Of a stretch of 20,053 nucleotides of DNA, positions 1-8,208 are shown one piece after another (positions within the stretch are counted from its first letter, which is position 1; every line of letters begins with the position of its first letter). A program made the position numbers and the translations under genes. The notes below the pieces were generated by a model that worked only from the letters and a program-made list of their open reading frames with translations, was not told the DNA's origin and did no database searches. The DNA is from a virus. Where the stretch lies: positions 1 through 20,053 of the IMG/VR virus record IMGVR_UViG_3300020183_000576. One strand, written 5' to 3'.

Positions 1-108
1 TTCTGTTAGATTATCAATACCGAAAGTATTATCTAAACTGTGGTTGTTTTCAAGTGGAGCATTTGGAGCACAAATACTCATTAGTTTTTTTGTTAATTCT
101 GTTGTCAT
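1..108 (-). CDS. Partial unknown CDS (start present, 3' end outside window)
   Basis: An open frame starts at ATG 108-106 and runs off the left edge after 36 codons, beginning MTTELTKKLMSICAPNAPLE. No family is recognised from this fragment. The start is supported by its context: the preceding bases (ATAAGTTATG) are identical to those in front of the 57-aa gene at 314, because both lie in copies of the same direct repeat. It is the last visible gene of the groEL-thyA series, with a 32-base gap from the 57-aa gene. Confidence 0.55.
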   Translation of the reverse strand, partial: MTTELTKKLMSICAPNAPLENNHSLDNTFGIDNLTE

Positions 109-159
109 AACTTATATTTTTTTAATTTGATAAAGGTGCTTTAATGGTTGGGTGTGATT
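106..159 (-). repeat. Direct repeat copy 1: vestigial thyA 3' end plus start region
   Basis: Positions 106-159 match 312-365 at 48 of 54 positions, and the part nearest the start codon (106-136) is identical over 31 bases. Read on the minus strand, this copy still encodes a thymidylate synthase tail, SHPTIKAPLSN-stop (stop at 122-124). The intact thyA ends SHPAIKFPLSN. The repeat therefore carries a leftover thyA C-terminus, the gap after it, and the next start codon. Confidence 0.8.
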
Positions 160-314
160 GATTTTTTAATCTGCTCTAATAAAATATCCACCTGTTCATC
201 CAGCATACTGATACCATGCATTTCTTTTATTGATTGGTATTCATTAAGACCAATTGTTGCGTTTGCTTCTTTTTCACCATCGGTGATTGTAATTTTGATT
301 TGTAAATTTTCCAT
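141..314 (-). CDS. Small unknown protein, 57 aa
   Basis: ATG at 314-312, TAA at 143-141. The product starts MENLQIKITITDGEKEANAT and is acidic, with an alternating hydrophobic beta-like start (LQIKITIT) and a helical second half (DEQVDILLEQIKK). No family is recognised. It follows thyA by 13 bases and uses the start context ATAAGTTATG rather than a Shine-Dalgarno sequence. It is flanked by two copies of a repeat containing the end of thyA, so it looks like a small cassette placed behind thyA, or the product of a local duplication. That it is translated is inferred from the tight fit between neighbours and the shared start context. Confidence 0.6.
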   Translation of the reverse strand: MENLQIKITITDGEKEANATIGLNEYQSIKEMHGISMLDEQVDILLEQIKKSITPNH

Positions 315-365
315 AACTTATATTTTTTTAATTTGATAAAGGGAATTTAATTGCTGGGTGAGATT
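312..365 (-). repeat. Direct repeat copy 2: genuine thyA 3' end plus downstream start region
   Basis: This is the functional partner of the repeat at 106-159, offset by exactly 206 bases. It contains the last codons of thyA (SHPAIKFPLSN-stop, stop at 328-330), the short gap and the ATG of the 57-aa gene. The six mismatches lie in the thyA codons and none in the gap or start region. Confidence 0.8.
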
Positions 366-1425
366 CATATCCTTCAACATAAAAGTCTCTGGGTCTGATA
401 TCTTGTTGATCAAATACATTGGCATCTGGATTCCAGAATTCATTATTGATTATAAGTTTGCCTAATAACATCGGCGATCTTGTTAGCTGTTCTTTCACTC
501 CATCAATTTGATCTAAGTAAATATGACAATCTCCTAAGTTACCTACTAATTCATCAGGAACCATATTAGTTTCCATTGCCAATAACTCTAATAATAAAGC
601 ATATGATGCAATGTTGAAAGGTAAACCTAATGGAGTATCTACTGAGCGTTGATTCCACATTAGAGAGATTGCTCGTTTAGGTATTCCAGCTTCATCACAA
701 ACTTTATGCATTTCAGTATCAGCATCAATTGTTTCGTAATTACCTTCTTTAATAGATTCATATAGTCTAGTGCTTCCATTAGATCCTAAAGCAGTTCTTT
801 CTTTAGCACTCAACTCTCTTGTATAAACTTGAAATCCATAATGACAAGGTGGAAGTGTCATATGATGTAACTCTCCTACATTCCAAGCTGATACCATTAA
901 CCGTCTAGAGTTTGGGTTTGTTTTGAGTGATTGAATAAGAATTTTGATTTGGTCAATTGGGCCAAAGTATCCATTAACTTCAGGGAAACTCCAAGCTCTC
1001 CACTGCTTACCATAAATTGGTCCTAATTCACCAAATTTATTAGCAAACTCATTATCGGTTTTGATTTTGTTAATGAACCATTCTTTTATATTTACCATCT
1101 GACCAGCATCGCTAATCATTTGTTCATCTGCGTTTGGGTTATTTTTTATGTAGTTAGCAAAACAATCACCATCCCATACATGACAATTATTATCAACGAG
1201 ATACTTGATATTAGTATCACCTCGCAAGAACCACAATAACTCAGTTACAATGCTTTTCCAAGCCATTTTCTTTGTTGTGAGTAGTGGAAAACCTAAACTC
1301 ATATCATGACGAATCTGTCTTCCAAACACTGACCTAGTACCAGTACCTGTTCTGTCTGCCTTCTCTACTCCATTGTCTAGAATGTCTTTGAGTAGCTTGA
1401 GGTAATCATGTTCTATGTTTTTCAT
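328..1425 (-). CDS. thyA: Thymidylate synthase (ThyA type)
   Basis: ThyA converts dUMP to dTMP using methylene-tetrahydrofolate; phages use it to supply dTTP for replication. The 365-aa product has the phosphate-binding region RTGTGT near 25-30, the active site LPPCHYGFQ with catalytic Cys at 194, QRSVDTPLGLPFNIASY at 259-275 with the dUMP-binding Asn, and the tail SHPAIKFPLSN. It is about 100 residues longer than the E. coli enzyme (264 aa). The excess lies in two insertions, near 92-125 and between the active site and QRSVD at about 204-252. I chose ATG 1425-1423 because it overlaps the preceding stop (ATGA, translational coupling). An in-frame GTG at 1458 would add 11 residues but is less likely. 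The 3' end is part of a repeat shared with 106-159. Confidence 0.96.
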   Translation of the reverse strand: MKNIEHDYLKLLKDILDNGVEKADRTGTGTRSVFGRQIRHDMSLGFPLLTTKKMAWKSIVTELLWFLRGDTNIKYLVDNNCHVWDGDCFANYIKNNPNADEQMISDAGQMVNIKEWFINKIKTDNEFANKFGELGPIYGKQWRAWSFPEVNGYFGPIDQIKILIQSLKTNPNSRRLMVSAWNVGELHHMTLPPCHYGFQVYTRELSAKERTALGSNGSTRLYESIKEGNYETIDADTEMHKVCDEAGIPKRAISLMWNQRSVDTPLGLPFNIASYALLLELLAMETNMVPDELVGNLGDCHIYLDQIDGVKEQLTRSPMLLGKLIINNEFWNPDANVFDQQDIRPRDFYVEGYESHPAIKFPLSN

Positions 1426-1592
1426 ATTTTTTTGTAAAATGATATGCCAAAGTCCCACATTAAAAAGCTAATGCTGATTACTAAGAATTTAGTTGTTTCG
1501 AATTTATTACTCGTTATGAATACGGTAGGAATCAATGCCAGTTGTTTGAAACGACCGCCCCATACGGTATGTAAATAAAATTTAATCTTCAT
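1422..1592 (-). CDS. Small unknown protein, 56 aa
   Basis: ATG at 1592-1590, TGA at 1424-1422. The product begins MKIKFYLHTVWGGRFKQLAL, is rich in Phe, Ile and Lys, and has a hydrophobic stretch (FLVISISFLMW) near 36-46. No family is recognised. Its start overlaps the end of the 32-aa membrane peptide and its stop overlaps the thyA ATG in an ATGA junction, so it sits in an unbroken chain of coupled frames. Those two overlaps are the main support that it is a real gene. Confidence 0.6.
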   Translation of the reverse strand: MKIKFYLHTVWGGRFKQLALIPTVFITSNKFETTKFLVISISFLMWDFGISFYKKI

Positions 1593-1680
1593 CGTGAATC
1601 ATGTATTTATATAAATGATATCCTAACCAAATTAGGCTTATAATCCAACCGCTAATCAATACTATCGATGTCCATTTCAT
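1582..1680 (-). CDS. Tiny single-TM membrane peptide, 32 aa
   Basis: ATG at 1680-1678, TAA at 1584-1582. The product starts MKWTSIVLISGWIISLIWLG and ends in a charged tail (YHLYKYMIHDED). Residues 4-20 form one clear hydrophobic span, so it is probably a small inner-membrane protein, N-terminus short, C-terminus acidic. It overlaps the end of the preceding 74-aa gene by 29 bases and the start of the 56-aa gene by 11 bases, filling a stretch that would otherwise be an unusual gap in this packed genome. The function is unknown, and peptides this small are easy to call wrongly. Confidence 0.5.
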   Translation of the reverse strand: MKWTSIVLISGWIISLIWLGYHLYKYMIHDED

Positions 1681-1876
1681 ATTCAGCATCCTGTATAGTT
1701 TCACAAAACATAAAGTGAGTATCTGATCTTAATACATGATCACATTCTCGCCATTGCATATACAATTGTACATGTTCCATATTAGGTTCTTCATCTAATC
1801 GTTTAGCAAAATGATTGATTGGTTTTTGATCTTTGATAATGTATGCATTATCTCCGTGACAATATATCGATCTCAT
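1652..1876 (-). CDS. Unknown small protein, 74 aa
   Basis: ATG at 1876-1874 gives MRSIYCHGDNAYIIKDQKPI and an acidic C-terminus ending DAEYEMDIDSID. No family is recognised. The chosen start forms an ATGA overlap with the stop of the upstream 71-aa gene. A GTG at 1885 would add three residues. It contains His and Cys residues (CHGD, ECDH, HFMFC) but no convincing metal-site spacing. It is part of the coupled groEL-to-thyA gene chain. Confidence 0.65.
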   Translation of the reverse strand: MRSIYCHGDNAYIIKDQKPINHFAKRLDEEPNMEHVQLYMQWRECDHVLRSDTHFMFCETIQDAEYEMDIDSID

Positions 1877-2087
1877 TTCAGCCACCCTTCTATTGCCATA
1901 ACAATTGCATCCGAAATTTGCAGTTTAGGATCGTCTTTCATTGCTTTTAACGCATATGTTACTACATATGTTTCGCATCCTAAATCTCGTGCTTCATGTA
2001 ACACGTGTTCAACAATGTCCAAGGACCGGTGAATATCCTCTACTGGTCCTACTTGGAAATTATGTTTTGCAGTACTGTATCTTTTCA

Positions 2088-2088
<1 letters not shown>
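1873..2088 (-). CDS. Unknown small helical protein, 71 aa
   Basis: ATG at 2088-2086 overlaps the groEL stop by one base (TGATG). The product starts MKRYSTAKHNFQVGPVEDIH and is mostly predicted helix, with EHVLHEARDLGCETYVV and a C-terminal SDAIVMAIEGWLK. No family is recognised. The arrangement predicts re-initiation by ribosomes finishing groEL, so the two proteins should be made together. Confidence 0.7.
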
Positions 2089-3713
<1,625 letters not shown>

Positions 3714-3723
3714 TTATAACTTT

Positions 3724-3759
3724 TATTTATAATATATATAACTATTGAGCAATCTCCAA
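3724..3759 (-). promoter_or_regulatory. groEL promoter candidate(s)
   Basis: On the minus strand, TTGGAG (3759-3754) is followed after 17 bases by TATATT (3736-3731), a weaker member of the TTGGAT-N17-TATAAT set seen elsewhere in the window. Overlapping its end is TATAAATA (3731-3724), identical to the core of T4-type late promoters and 28 bases before the groEL ATG. The -35 lies inside the last codons of the vWA gene. Which of the two is used cannot be decided from sequence. Confidence 0.5.
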
Positions 3760-5835
3760 GAATTTTGTATTCAATGTTCTGGATACTTGCAACATATTTT
3801 TTGGATCAATAAACTCCGAATCCATACCGTACATCTTTTGGAACATTTCACGATCTGATTCATGGTAGTGACTATTCGAATCATATGTGATGAAATAGCT
3901 TATGATATTGATATTATTTTCACGGAAGTTATTGATAACTCGACGCGTGAAGTTAACACCATTATAATATTGAGCACAACCATATACATTGGTTGGAGCA
4001 CCATCTGAATAATTCACAAAGATACACTCATCGCCTTTTGCATCAGCCTTGATATACTTCTCGATACTCTTGAAAGACAATCCTTCTGGAGTACAACCAA
4101 AGCAATCCAAGTAACGGAACATGTTGCGAATCTTACTCATCTTGTCTTTTGCAGAGTCATATGCATACACAGTAACACAACGCTCTTTACCACTTTGTGA
4201 GTCAGTGCCTCGTAGTGAAATTTGCACTCGGATACCTGTCGTCATGGAAGCTGCTTGTGCAACTGCTACTGCTGACGTGATTGAGTTGTAAAACTTCAAA
4301 CCATCCATTGAGCCTGATGCATCAATTGAAATGTGAATGAAATAATTCTTGAAACGATCTGTTACAATGCGATGGAATACATTTGCATTGTCATAGCCAA
4401 GCTGTGAAATCAATCTGCGATCAATCTTACCTGATTCAAGTCGAGTGCTTTTCAAACTGCGATCTGCATTACGAAGCTGCAGCTTCTTGCCAAGTTGCTT
4501 GCCTAATACCAAACCACGATCAACTGCTTCTTGATTCTTACGAATGTCTCTTGAATAATATGAGTCACGATTAATGTCATCATTAAAGTCTAGGGTACCA
4601 TTTATGTATTCTGCAGCATAGTTTGCAAATAGTCTCGGCATTGCTGTAATGATAGCAGGAGTCAATTTGCGAATAACAATTGCATCAATGATATCTGCAT
4701 TGCCAGCACCAGTAGCTACTTGTACCGTCTCGGTGCCTGATTCTTGGATTGCTTTTACAATGCTGGCTTGCGCATTAGTCAACCGACCTGTCTTTTTCAA
4801 AATGCCTTTAACAAACTTGCGTTGTGCCTCAATAGCTTTGTCAAGTTTCTTTTGCTCGGATGGAGATAATGTCGAAGCATTTTTGGAATTGATATCTCCT
4901 TCATCACCATCACCTTCAGAATCTTCATCATCTTCTGAATCTTCATCATCATTGCCACTGCCTTTGTTGGTACCTTCGTAATTATTGTCACTTTGTGAAC
5001 CATCACCATTATCTGAATCATCCTGTTGTGCTTGCTCAGGTGTTGCTGCAACTGCCGCTTTGATCTGCTTATAAATCTCAATTGCAACTCGAAGAGCATC
5101 CTCGGTAGTTTTAAGTCGATTGATATTGCGAAGATCAATAGTATTCCAAATAGCTTTCAAAGCACCGAGTGCATTCAAATCGCGATTAGGATTAGTGAAG
5201 TTAATGATGTGAAAGAAATAATCATCCCAAGTCTCCTGTGTCTTTTCACCATTACGAAGAGCTTTATCAATAATCTTATCATTGAAATAAGCATCATACA
5301 TTGCTTCATAATACATGCGGTAACCTGGAGCTGTCTTGTAAATGTGAAAGTCGATGCGCCGGTCTTCAATCCAATTGAGTAGATCCTTGACCACTGCATA
5401 ATCGCGTTCAGTCATTGTCATATCCGGATCAATACCTGAATATTGACAAATCTGAGCCATCTTAGTATTACCTAAATAGCTTGTATAACCGCCTGTTACG
5501 GATTTGAATAGCGAAAAGTCTGTGAGTGCAATATGCGAGCCTTCATGTAATGCCAATCCAACTGCAGGGTCAAAATTCTTGCCATCTAATTTAGTGCCAA
5601 TAACAACCTTTTCGCCGTCGGTGTAACTATTATCACTACTTTGGAATACTACTGGAATTGCACGACCGGTAACAATATTTACAAAGTTACCAATTGCACG
5701 TTGCGTTGCAGCTAACTTGGTATAGTCAATACCTGTTTCTGATTTGAAAGTGGTATCAAAATCATCATTGAGCCAAAAGCTTGATGCTTGAGTGTCTTTA
5801 TACTTGCCGCCTAATATTTTATCGATAATACTCAT
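3742..5835 (-). CDS. vWA-domain protein with HExxH motif (CobT-like partner of AAA+ ATPase)
   Basis: This 697-aa protein has three visible parts. Residues 1-250 contain HEGSH at 97-101, which fits a zincin HExxH, and EDRRID at 157-162, possibly the downstream acidic ligand. Residues 271-314 are a strongly acidic linker of Asp, Glu, Ser, Asn and Gly. The C-terminus from about 495 is a von Willebrand A domain with a complete MIDAS: DASGS at 505-509, Thr582 in GCTPEG, and Asp611 in SDGAP. Members of this kind (CobT, NorD, CbbO, ViaA) act with a MoxR-type AAA+ ATPase to insert metals or remodel proteins, and the matching ATPase gene is directly upstream (5937-7094). The function in phages is unsettled; cobalt chelation is only one possibility. 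It has its own promoter (5852-5880) and start context AAGAGTTATG. Confidence 0.85.
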   Translation of the reverse strand: MSIIDKILGGKYKDTQASSFWLNDDFDTTFKSETGIDYTKLAATQRAIGNFVNIVTGRAIPVVFQSSDNSYTDGEKVVIGTKLDGKNFDPAVGLALHEGSHIALTDFSLFKSVTGGYTSYLGNTKMAQICQYSGIDPDMTMTERDYAVVKDLLNWIEDRRIDFHIYKTAPGYRMYYEAMYDAYFNDKIIDKALRNGEKTQETWDDYFFHIINFTNPNRDLNALGALKAIWNTIDLRNINRLKTTEDALRVAIEIYKQIKAAVAATPEQAQQDDSDNGDGSQSDNNYEGTNKGSGNDDEDSEDDEDSEGDGDEGDINSKNASTLSPSEQKKLDKAIEAQRKFVKGILKKTGRLTNAQASIVKAIQESGTETVQVATGAGNADIIDAIVIRKLTPAIITAMPRLFANYAAEYINGTLDFNDDINRDSYYSRDIRKNQEAVDRGLVLGKQLGKKLQLRNADRSLKSTRLESGKIDRRLISQLGYDNANVFHRIVTDRFKNYFIHISIDASGSMDGLKFYNSITSAVAVAQAASMTTGIRVQISLRGTDSQSGKERCVTVYAYDSAKDKMSKIRNMFRYLDCFGCTPEGLSFKSIEKYIKADAKGDECIFVNYSDGAPTNVYGCAQYYNGVNFTRRVINNFRENNINIISYFITYDSNSHYHESDREMFQKMYGMDSEFIDPKNMLQVSRTLNTKFLEIAQ

Positions 5836-5851
5836 AACTCTTATTTTCTAT

Positions 5852-5880
5852 ATTATAAGAAATTAAATTCAAGTATCCAA
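5852..5880 (-). promoter_or_regulatory. Sigma70-type promoter for vWA gene
   Basis: TTGGAT (5880-5875), a 17-base spacer and TATAAT (5857-5852) lie on the minus strand, 16 bases before the ATG. The -10 box and everything after it are the same as in front of the AAA+ gene at 7094 apart from one extra A there (TATAATATAGAAAATAA), which suggests the two genes are controlled alike. Confidence 0.75.
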
Positions 5881-5890
5881 CCTGTACAGT

Positions 5891-5917
5891 AAAAAAGGGC
5901 GACATTTCTGCCACCCT
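5891..5917 (-). terminator. Rho-independent terminator after AAA+ gene
   Basis: Read on the minus strand, AGGGTGGC (5917-5910), the loop AGAAAT and GTCGCCCT (5903-5896) form an 8-bp stem with two G-U pairs. It is followed by a run of six T. It lies 20 bases past the stop of the AAA+ gene and just before the promoter of the vWA gene, so the two genes are probably separate transcription units. Confidence 0.8.
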
Positions 5918-5936
5918 CTTTTGAGCTATGAAAAAT

Positions 5937-7094
5937 TTAAAGAGAATTAGATTCCTCAGTCTCTACATCCGCTGCATTGAAGATGTCATTCATCTCCGTA
6001 GCCATATGTTTCTGGATAATTTGTTTAACGAAAACACGTTCTGAATCCGTTCCGCCCGATGCATCAAAGAAAGGAAGGATTGCTACCTCTGCTGCTTCTG
6101 TAAGCGAAAACCCATCTGCTAACAATTCACACAATCTAACTGTCATACGAGTTGATACCATTGTGGTAAGTTTACCATCTTCCGATCTCCATTCTTTGCG
6201 TGTTGCATCTGCAATATCAGCAACTGCGTGGATAAGAGCTGACGATACATTATCTTTAAAGCGACGAGACAATAAATCTTCTTCTTGAGAAAGAGTCAAG
6301 ATATCAACCTCAATGATTTCAAAACGATCCATTAATGCTCGGTCCAATACTCGGGTCGATGTATACTCCGTACCAATGTTTGCTGTAGCAATAAAGGATA
6401 CTCCTTGTGCAACGTGAATAGTCGGTGCATTGATATCTTCATCAAGTCGAAGGTAACGCTGACCTTCATCTAATACTGTCATTAAGATATTCCATGCTTC
6501 TGGATGCGCACGAGATAACTCATCTAAAAGCACGACTGCATTCTCGGTTTGAATTGCTTTTACAAATGCAGACTCATCAAATGTTGTCTGTCCATCTTTA
6601 AAGTGAGTGTTACCAATAAGCGTCGCTCTAGGATCTTGAGTTGCACCCAAGTTAAAATAAAAGAAAGGACGATTAGTTGCCTTAGGAAGATCCTTTGCTG
6701 CTTGTGTCTTACCACAACCTGCAGGCCCAACCATCATGATATTTTTTCCGCGAACTGCTGAACGAACTAAATATTTCCATTTAACATCAGACATTTCTAA
6801 TGTTGCAGGTTTGATCTTATGAGCATTCTGAATAAGTTGCATTACTGGATCAAGTTCTTTTTTCACTGACGACTCTGGTTGGGGTTTAGGTAAATCTTCT
6901 AATTCTAGGCCTTGTTTATTCATACGCTTCGCGCGACCCGATTCTTCATCAAATAAAAGAATTTCGTCATTATTGAATGCGTGCTGAATCATGATAGGAC
7001 GGAACAACGCCGTTATATCTTTATCAGTACCAAATTCGATGATTACTTGTTTGCCGTTGACAATGGTTGGCACTCCAATTTTCTTGTTTTTCAT
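5937..7094 (-). CDS. MoxR/CobS-type AAA+ ATPase
   Basis: This 385-aa AAA+ protein has Walker A GPAGCGKT at 123-130, Walker B VVLLDE at 187-192, sensor 1 ATAN at 236-239, and an arginine-finger region DRALMDRFE at 251-259. The first 100 residues form a separate N-terminal part. MoxR/CobS ATPases form ring-shaped machines that act on a vWA partner; the vWA gene lies immediately downstream, so the pair most likely works together. CobS-like genes are common in T4-like marine phages, where they are usually annotated by similarity to cobaltochelatase without proof of that activity. It is expressed from a TTGGAT/TATAAT promoter and ends at a strong terminator. Confidence 0.9.
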   Translation of the reverse strand: MKNKKIGVPTIVNGKQVIIEFGTDKDITALFRPIMIQHAFNNDEILLFDEESGRAKRMNKQGLELEDLPKPQPESSVKKELDPVMQLIQNAHKIKPATLEMSDVKWKYLVRSAVRGKNIMMVGPAGCGKTQAAKDLPKATNRPFFYFNLGATQDPRATLIGNTHFKDGQTTFDESAFVKAIQTENAVVLLDELSRAHPEAWNILMTVLDEGQRYLRLDEDINAPTIHVAQGVSFIATANIGTEYTSTRVLDRALMDRFEIIEVDILTLSQEEDLLSRRFKDNVSSALIHAVADIADATRKEWRSEDGKLTTMVSTRMTVRLCELLADGFSLTEAAEVAILPFFDASGGTDSERVFVKQIIQKHMATEMNDIFNAADVETEESNSL

Positions 7095-7111
7095 AACTCT
7101 TTATTTTCTAT

Positions 7112-7140
7112 ATTATATGAAATAAGAGTTAAGAATCCAA
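7112..7140 (-). promoter_or_regulatory. Sigma70-type promoter for AAA+ gene
   Basis: TTGGAT (7140-7135), 17 bases, TATAAT (7117-7112), minus strand, 17 bases before the ATG at 7094. The -35 box is made from the last codons of the 41-aa gene (Leu-Asp), so promoter and coding sequence overlap. Confidence 0.75.
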
Positions 7141-7254
7141 TCTTTCGTCAACTTTTTTATGTTTCTTTTTGCGTGTATATGATTTTTTGTTCTTATGCAC
7201 CACAGGCCGCGTTGCCTGCCAAATTTCCTGCATAGTTACTTCAATCTTTTCCAT
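7129..7254 (-). CDS. Small highly basic protein, 41 aa
   Basis: ATG at 7254-7252, TAA at 7131-7129. The product starts MEKIEVTMQEIWQATRPVVH and has a Lys/Arg-rich middle (KNKKSYTRKKKHKK), suggesting nucleic-acid binding. No family is recognised. A consensus promoter (7261-7289) has its -10 box only six bases before this ATG, which would make the message almost leaderless. The promoter, and the fact that its end overlaps the next promoter, are the main support for it being a gene. Confidence 0.55.
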   Translation of the reverse strand: MEKIEVTMQEIWQATRPVVHKNKKSYTRKKKHKKVDERLDS

Positions 7255-7260
7255 GATGTT

Positions 7261-7289
7261 ATTATAGGAAAAAGGATACAAAGATCCAA
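7261..7289 (-). promoter_or_regulatory. Sigma70-type promoter for 41-aa gene
   Basis: TTGGAT (7289-7284), 17 bases, TATAAT (7266-7261), minus strand. It starts one base after the stop codon of the 305-aa gene. Only six bases separate the -10 box from the ATG at 7254, so the transcript should start at or next to the start codon. Confidence 0.7.
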
Positions 7290-7290
7290 A

Positions 7291-8208
7291 TTACCACTTA
7301 CGGCAAGACCAATATCTTGCAGATGTTCTGTCTTTGGCAGTATGACAACGGTGTCTTGCTCTAAACGAACGTCTACGTGCTGGATCGCTCTTACGTATTC
7401 TCATATTAGGGTCGCCGAAGTTAACCTTTACAACGTTGCCTTTAGCATTTTTAACGTAGACTTTGAATTTCTTAACATCGCCGCGCATTGGTTTACCTAA
7501 TTGTACTTTGCGTCCTTGATATTCTGCTTCTGTAATTACATCAAATTTACCTGCTTTGATGTCTTCCATCATTGCAATTGCACATTCTGTACAGATTGAC
7601 ATTTCTTCCATATTTTCCTTTTTCATTCTTCCGCGTTTCATGTTAAGATTCCATTGAGCCATTTTTTGTCGTTCGCCTGTGGAATTTTTTGCAATTTTTT
7701 CTAATTGCGAAATTGACATTTCTTGACTCACTCCAACTCGTTTAGATATTCCTTTACGCCCCGGATTCTTACCATCAGCAAAATTTTCTTCTATTTCTTC
7801 ATTCTTAGATTTTTTACCCCAATTCTTTGCACCTTTTTTTCTACAAGCTGAAAGTGCTAATGAACCATATGCCGACGGCCATGTACCGCCATCGCGAGTA
7901 TAACGAGCTTTTACTTTGCGATAACAAGCATCTCGTTTTGCTTTTTTCTCTTCATCAATAACAGTTTCAGCTTTTGGAGTACGTTTACCCATTCCAACTC
8001 TACGTTTTTGAGCAACTAATGCATCTTTTTCTTTTTTATCAAATGAGCTCCAAGTTTTCGGAGTGTCTGAAGAAACTTTTTTGCTAGGTCGACATTTCTT
8101 TACACCTTTAGTTTTGTCATTGCCGCAAGGTCTACCATGTTGGTCTACCCATTTTTCTTTAACCCAACGACGTAAATCTTCATTCATCAAATTTTGAAGT
8201 TTAATCAT
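7291..8208 (-). CDS. Basic Cys-containing modular protein with capsid-targeting-like leader
   Basis: Start ATG 8208-8206 is chosen because AGGAGG precedes it and it overlaps the upstream stop (ATGA); the frame is open further upstream. The 305-aa product begins MIKLQNLMNE, the leader shared by six proteins here, followed by three modules. The first (about 11-125) has WVKEKWVDQHGRPCG, KKCRPSKKV and WPSAYGSLALSACRKKG, resembling phage DUF5872-type sequences. The second has ISQLEKIAKNSTGERQKMAQ. The third, at the C-terminus, has FRARHRCH and ARYWSCRKW. Conserved Cys pairs with many Lys and Arg suggest zinc or DNA binding. The inferred role is an internal head protein bound to packaged DNA. Similar modules occur in marine phages, but no biochemical function is known to me. 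Confidence 0.75.
   Translation of the reverse strand: MIKLQNLMNEDLRRWVKEKWVDQHGRPCGNDKTKGVKKCRPSKKVSSDTPKTWSSFDKKEKDALVAQKRRVGMGKRTPKAETVIDEEKKAKRDACYRKVKARYTRDGGTWPSAYGSLALSACRKKGAKNWGKKSKNEEIEENFADGKNPGRKGISKRVGVSQEMSISQLEKIAKNSTGERQKMAQWNLNMKRGRMKKENMEEMSICTECAIAMMEDIKAGKFDVITEAEYQGRKVQLGKPMRGDVKKFKVYVKNAKGNVVKVNFGDPNMRIRKSDPARRRSFRARHRCHTAKDRTSARYWSCRKW

Noticed and set aside
1604-1611. TATAAATA on the minus strand, like a T4 late promoter
   Set aside because: It lies inside the 32-aa TM frame and so close to the next ATG that a transcript would start at or past it. AT-rich DNA makes this octamer common.
4797-5138. Second minus-strand frame of 113 codons within the vWA gene
   Set aside because: It overlaps the acidic linker in another frame; its composition is the frame-shifted image of Asp/Glu codons.
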